NCBI RefSeq assembly: GCF_001761385.1
Contig: NZ_CP017476.1
Location: 3,957,501 to 4,021,500 of the forward strand
Length of the DNA stretch: 64,000 nucleotides
Source of the DNA: Hydrogenophaga crassostreae
Lineage (GTDB): Bacteria; Pseudomonadota; Gammaproteobacteria; Burkholderiales; Burkholderiaceae_C
Direction: 5' to 3'
The position numbers and the translations under genes are program-made. The notes beneath the pieces are model-generated. The model was not told the DNA's origin and did not search any database. It saw only the letters and a list, made by a program, of their open reading frames with translations. Below are positions 60,451 through 64,000 of the stretch, one piece after another. How positions within the stretch are numbered: position 1 is the first letter of the stretch; each line of letters begins with the position of its first letter.

Positions 60451-61383
60451 ATGGGCCACAACGATCACATGGACGACGACGAACCTGAACTTCCCCCCGA
60501 AGCGGGCGACGGCGTTCAGCCCGAACCTAACGACGCGTGGCTACAAAATGCACCACCGGAGCTTCAGATCGAGACCATGCGCCGCTGGTTTCACGCGCGT
60601 TACGAAGACCCTGCCAACCAAACGCCGTATTCCAGCCAAGAGGGTGGCTATATGTTTATCTTTGGCGGGCCGTACGACCCTAGCGACGTGATCCAAGACC
60701 GCTTCTACAAGGTAGTCCCCCACGAGGTGATGGACACGTTGATCAAAGATCTTTGGCGCGACGTCGGTGACGAATGGGCGCCAATCGAACATGAAGATGT
60801 CGACTACGACGCAGAGCTGTCGTTCGTAGTGGTGCACCGCAATGATCCGATGCGATTTCTTATGAGCAGACTGGCACAAATCGATGCCGTTCTCGCTTTG
60901 CAGACAACAATCTTTGAGGCGGACCTAATTTGCCAGATGATGCACAGCTCGCTGATTGCGGCACTCGAGGCATATCTTGGGGACATGTCGACCTATTGGA
61001 TTTGCCACGATCAGTCGGCTCTGCGACGTTTCGTGTCGCGCAACAAGGACTTCAAGGCGCGGACATTAACACTTGATACGGTATTCGACCGATTCGATGC
61101 ATTAGAGAGCGAGGTGAGGCAATACCTTCAGGACTTGATCTGGCATCGGCTCGATAAGGTTAAGCCGATAGTGCAAGCTAGCTTGGACATCGTGGTGCCA
61201 GACATAGGTGAATTGATGAAGGAGGTGGTCATCCGGCATGACATCGTGCATCGAGCTGGCAGGACGCGGGAGGGCACTTTAGTGACCGTCTTGATCGACG
61301 ATGTACGTCGGGTACGAAATACTGTGGAAGCCTTTGCGAAAGCTATAGAAACGGAATTGGACCGCCGATTTCCACTTGACTAG
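60451..61383 (+). CDS. HEPN-motif protein, possible defence effector
   Basis: A 310-residue soluble protein. The C-terminal third is helical and carries R262-x4-H267 (IRHDIVHRAGRTREG), the HEPN ribonuclease signature; the N-terminal region is acidic and unassigned. HEPN proteins often act as RNases in toxin and phage-defence systems. ATG 60451 has AAAGGA upstream; the frame to 60394 has none. It stands alone with no obvious antitoxin. Confidence 0.6.
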   Translation: MGHNDHMDDDEPELPPEAGDGVQPEPNDAWLQNAPPELQIETMRRWFHARYEDPANQTPYSSQEGGYMFIFGGPYDPSDVIQDRFYKVVPHEVMDTLIKDLWRDVGDEWAPIEHEDVDYDAELSFVVVHRNDPMRFLMSRLAQIDAVLALQTTIFEADLICQMMHSSLIAALEAYLGDMSTYWICHDQSALRRFVSRNKDFKARTLTLDTVFDRFDALESEVRQYLQDLIWHRLDKVKPIVQASLDIVVPDIGELMKEVVIRHDIVHRAGRTREGTLVTVLIDDVRRVRNTVEAFAKAIETELDRRFPLD

Positions 61384-61545
61384 TGATAGAGAAGCCGAGT
61401 GAAACTCTAAGCAAAAATTCTGCGTACACCCAGCTCAGGTAGCGCCCTACGTAAACCTGAGATTCGGGCGTCACCCCCAACGTAGGTCCACAAATGGCGG
61501 GATAAGGTTCTAGCAGGTTTAAAGATCACTTTCGCTACCACATCA

Positions 61546-62628
61546 CTACTCAGCAACACAGCCGATTTTGTCTAGCTTTGCCACCAAATCCTCCGCCCTC
61601 AAGTGCGTATACCGCTTTAGCATCTGCATGGATTTATGACCGCTGATGGCGGACACCTCTTGATCGCTCAAGCCTGCCTCAACAAACCGGCTGACAGCCT
61701 CGTGCCGCAGGTCGTGGAATCGAAAGTCTGCGCACCCTGCAGCGCGTTTGATTTCCATCCAGACTTTGTTGAAGTTGTACGGTCGGCGTTTTTCATCTTT
61801 GCCTGGCTCACCAAAAAAAATCAAGTCAACATCCTTCGATCGCGCAGGGTTGGCCAAGGCCTCTTTGAACAACGAGGTTGCCTGGGTCGACAAAGGCACC
61901 GTGCGTGGCAACGTGTTTTTGGTTTCGATCAACCGCACCACCCGCTTGGCCATATCGACCTGGCTTAGTCGAAGCGTCACGATCTCTGAAGAGCGCATAC
62001 CGGTCTCAACAGCGATGCGGACGATCCACCTGAGCATCGGGTTTGAGTGCTTGTCCACTGCGGCAAGAAGCTTGGTTTCTTCGTCGGTATTCAGCCGCCG
62101 ATTGCGGCCCGGCCCTGGCGCCGGTCTGCGCACATTCAAAACTGGGTTGTACGCCAGGCCAAGACCCCACTCCTTGAGCGCAACCGTGAACAGGTGTCCA
62201 AGCAATGCCAGCTCAAGACGGACGGTGTTTGCAGCGCGGGGAGTGGCCTTGCCGTCAGCATCCTTGCGATCCTCGCCAGCCAGGCGCTTGTCTCGGTATT
62301 GAGCCACCAGCTCGGCCGTCACACCGGCCAAAGCGTACTTGCCGAAAAAATCGTTCAACGGTACCGCCCGTTGGCGTTCACCGGTCTGGGTGAATGGTCG
62401 CTTGTTGGGCGTGACCTCGGCAAGATAGCGCTTCATCGCCTTCTCGAACGTCAAGCGCTCGGCAGGCCCTCGCTGCAGGTACATGCCCCGCACCATTTCG
62501 TCCTCCGTTCGACGCGACCAGTCTTCGGCGTCTTTCTTCAGGCGAAAAGTTTTGATGGTGGTGGGAAAACCGGTCTTGCGAATGACCGCTTTCCAGGTGC
62601 CCGAAGGCGTTTTCACGATGGTGGCCAT
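61546..62628 (-). CDS. int: Tyrosine recombinase (island integrase)
   Basis: A 360-residue phage-type integrase: an N-terminal arm/core-binding part, then catalytic residues R212 (GMRSSEIVTLR), H305 and R308 (HDLRHE), H331 (GHKSM) and Tyr340 (RYTHL). It lies just inside the right attachment site and is transcribed away from the tRNA. ATG 62628 fits the family start; the frame to 62721 is unsupported. It should recombine the repeats at 43697 and 62740. Confidence 0.92.
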   Translation of the reverse strand: MATIVKTPSGTWKAVIRKTGFPTTIKTFRLKKDAEDWSRRTEDEMVRGMYLQRGPAERLTFEKAMKRYLAEVTPNKRPFTQTGERQRAVPLNDFFGKYALAGVTAELVAQYRDKRLAGEDRKDADGKATPRAANTVRLELALLGHLFTVALKEWGLGLAYNPVLNVRRPAPGPGRNRRLNTDEETKLLAAVDKHSNPMLRWIVRIAVETGMRSSEIVTLRLSQVDMAKRVVRLIETKNTLPRTVPLSTQATSLFKEALANPARSKDVDLIFFGEPGKDEKRRPYNFNKVWMEIKRAAGCADFRFHDLRHEAVSRFVEAGLSDQEVSAISGHKSMQMLKRYTHLRAEDLVAKLDKIGCVAE

Positions 62629-62657
62629 GGCGTTCGAAACAAGGGTCGGAAACCGAC

Positions 62658-62693
62658 ACTGTACCGAAACTGTTACCGAAGCAGCGGTACAGT
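62658..62693. repeat. Inverted repeat with TGTACCGAA copies upstream of int
   Basis: ACTGTACCG and its exact complement CGGTACAGT, 18 bases apart, with TGTTACCGAA between. TGTACCG is shared with 43869-43886 at the opposite island end. Possible integrase arm sites or an int operator. Confidence 0.5.
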
Positions 62694-62739
62694 TTTCACC
62701 TGACAAACCATGAATCAACAAGCTGTTGATTTATAAGGA

Positions 62740-62790
62740 AAAAATGGTAGGCCGTGACAGACTTGAACTGTCGACCAAAGGATTATGAGT
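62740..62790 (-). repeat. Right island attachment site inside the CAU tRNA gene
   Basis: The 51-base repeat partner of 43697-43747, forming the 3' part of the intact tRNA. Four mismatches, all in the T-stem and pairwise compensating. Confidence 0.9.
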
Positions 62791-62821
62791 CCTCTGCTCT
62801 AACCAACTGAGCTAACGGCCC
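62745..62821 (-). tRNA. tRNA with CAU anticodon, probably elongator tRNA-Met
   Basis: A 77-base cloverleaf with encoded CCA: acceptor GGGCCGT/ACGGCCT (first pair G-U), anticodon loop CTCATAA, T-stem GACAG/CTGTC with TTCAAGT loop. Anticodon CAU could also be the lysidine-modified tRNA-Ile2; Met is more likely. The 3' part was probably supplied by the island. Confidence 0.88.
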
Positions 62822-62832
62822 TCGCGGATGGC

Positions 62833-62838
62833 ATTGTA
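62833..62838 (-). promoter_or_regulatory. Possible -10 box of the CAU tRNA promoter
   Basis: TACAAT on the minus strand, 11 bases upstream of the tRNA, followed by GC-rich sequence as in stringently controlled stable-RNA promoters. No good -35 was seen. Confidence 0.35.
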
Positions 62839-62874
62839 GGCGCAGTCGGCACTTTCGATTTCCAGCCCGCTGCA

Positions 62875-63903
62875 TCAACTGCCTTTCGGCTGGCTCAGCG
62901 CATTGCTCACGAGCTTGGATGTCACATCCACAATCTGAATCATGCGGTCATAGGGCATACGCTGCGGACCGATCACGCCAAGCGTACCGACCACTTGCCC
63001 ATCCACTTCATAGGGTGCGGTGACGACCGACAGGTCTTCAAACGGCACCACCTGGCTTTCACCACCGATGTAGATGCGAACGCCTTCGGCCTGGTCCGAC
63101 ACGTCGAGCAAGCGAATGAGCTGGGTCTTTTGCTCGAAAAGGTCAAACATGCGCCGCAAATTGCCCATGTCGTTGGAGAATTCGCTGACAGACAACAAGT
63201 TGCGCTCGCCCGAGACCACCACGTCTTCCGCAGCTTCTGGTACATCCGGGTCGGCATTGACCGCGGCCTGCATCAACACGGCAATCTCACCACGCAAGGC
63301 ATCAACCTCGGTCTTCAGGCGCCTGCGCACCTCTTCCATCGTGAGACCAGCGTAATGGGCATTCAGAAAATTGGCCGCTTCCAGCAATTGCGACTGGGTG
63401 AAACTGACCTGGGTATGGATGATGCGGTTTTGCACGTCACCATCGGGCGATACCAGAATCACCAATACCCGGCGATCCGACAGGCTCAAAAACTCGATAT
63501 GCCGAAACACCGAGGCCCGACGCGGAGCCACGACCACGCCCACAAACTGAGAAAGGTTGGACAGCATTTGCGCAGCATTGCTGAGCACGCGCTGAGGTTG
63601 CTGCCCCCCCTCCAACCCGCGCCCATTCATGCTGCCCATGGGCGACAGACCCTCGCGGCGAACGGTCAGCATGGTGTCAACAAAAAGCCGATAGCCCCGA
63701 GCGGTGGGAATGCGTCCCGCAGAGGTATGGGGGCTGGCAATCAGCCCGAGCTCCTCCAGATCGCTCATCACATTGCGGATCGTCGCGGGCGACAACTCCA
63801 GCCCCGCAGCTTTCGCGAGCGTGCGCGAGCCTACGGGCTGGCCGTCATCGATATAGCGCTCAACGAGCGCTTTGAGCAAGCGTTTGGCGCGGTCATCCAA
63901 CAT
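62875..63903 (-). CDS. hrcA: Heat-inducible transcription repressor HrcA
   Basis: Represses groE/dnaK-type heat-shock genes by binding CIRCE. The 342-residue protein has the N-terminal winged helix (RYIDDGQPVGSRTLAKAAGLELSPATIRNVMSDLEE), HTSAGRIPT, and a C-terminal GAF-like domain (PFEDLSVVTAPY, GVIGPQRMPYDRMI). The residual 63904-64000 bases show no gene I can support. Confidence 0.94.
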   Translation of the reverse strand: MLDDRAKRLLKALVERYIDDGQPVGSRTLAKAAGLELSPATIRNVMSDLEELGLIASPHTSAGRIPTARGYRLFVDTMLTVRREGLSPMGSMNGRGLEGGQQPQRVLSNAAQMLSNLSQFVGVVVAPRRASVFRHIEFLSLSDRRVLVILVSPDGDVQNRIIHTQVSFTQSQLLEAANFLNAHYAGLTMEEVRRRLKTEVDALRGEIAVLMQAAVNADPDVPEAAEDVVVSGERNLLSVSEFSNDMGNLRRMFDLFEQKTQLIRLLDVSDQAEGVRIYIGGESQVVPFEDLSVVTAPYEVDGQVVGTLGVIGPQRMPYDRMIQIVDVTSKLVSNALSQPKGS

Positions 63904-64000
63904 GCTTGCATTTTAGGCAGCCTGAGCGCGTTTTCCGCCTTCTGCCGCAATTGATTTCCAAGGGTTTACGGGTACCGTGCTCGCTTCGACGCTATGTTGT

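Noticed and set aside
1..64000. CRISPR arrays or insertion sequences
   Set aside because: No regularly spaced repeat-spacer series and no transposase gene or terminal inverted repeats were seen; repeats present are att sites, operators and the 3'-end hairpins.
63904..64000. Start of a gene divergent from hrcA at the right edge
   Set aside because: Only 97 bases remain and the only late ATG (63993) has a few codons; nothing can be identified.

Overview
The window is GC-rich chromosomal DNA from a betaproteobacterium, most likely a Comamonadaceae member close to Hydrogenophaga. The evidence is the pairing of a Sox thiosulfate-oxidation locus with a form IA RuBisCO/CBB locus, the spoT-greB neighbourhood and the general protein content; the genus is an inference. 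The host looks like a facultative chemolithoautotroph that draws electrons from reduced sulfur and fixes CO2.

Region 1 (1-6.3 kb) is sulfur oxidation. On the minus strand run soxR (ArsR type), soxC, soxD, a stand-alone cytochrome c and the start of soxY. Divergently on the plus strand are both subunits of flavocytochrome c sulfide dehydrogenase and a dihaem cytochrome c4. Region 2 (6.4-23.2 kb) is the Calvin cycle in two divergently regulated blocks. cbbL-cbbS-cbbQ-cbbO plus a small gene is paired with one cbbR. cbbY-rpe-fbp-prk-tkt-cbbZ-pgk-fba is paired with a second cbbR; no GAPDH gene lies in this operon. Five copies of a GC-rich hairpin repeat sit directly at stop codons of genes in regions 1 and 2. 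Region 3 (23.2-43.5 kb) is ordinary chromosome: TrhO, a patatin-like protein, two tandem HDOD proteins, a VOC/DUF2783/FAD-monooxygenase cluster, MOSC, a UbiH-like enzyme, DsbC, an M61 peptidase, SulP, ScpA, NadB, SpoT and GreB.

Region 4 (about 43.7-62.8 kb) is a 19-kb integrated island. It lies between a tRNA-Arg(ACG) gene and a CAU-anticodon tRNA gene (probably tRNA-Met) and is bounded by a 51-bp imperfect repeat of the tRNA 3' half. A tyrosine recombinase sits beside the intact tRNA. The island holds a recognisable RP4/IncP-type oriT with traJ and traK homologues and a trbJ-trbK-trbL trio, but no relaxase, coupling protein or other mating-pair genes. This suggests a mobilizable satellite of IncP-type plasmids. 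Its cargo is defence-like: a type III-like mod/res pair with a separate nuclease-domain fragment, hipBA with two clear operators, a HEPN-motif protein, and a three-gene cassette of small membrane protein, STAS-like protein and STAS/HATPase protein whose role I cannot name.

The right flank (62.7-64 kb) returns to host chromosome with the tRNA and hrcA. No rRNA, CRISPR array or insertion sequence was found.
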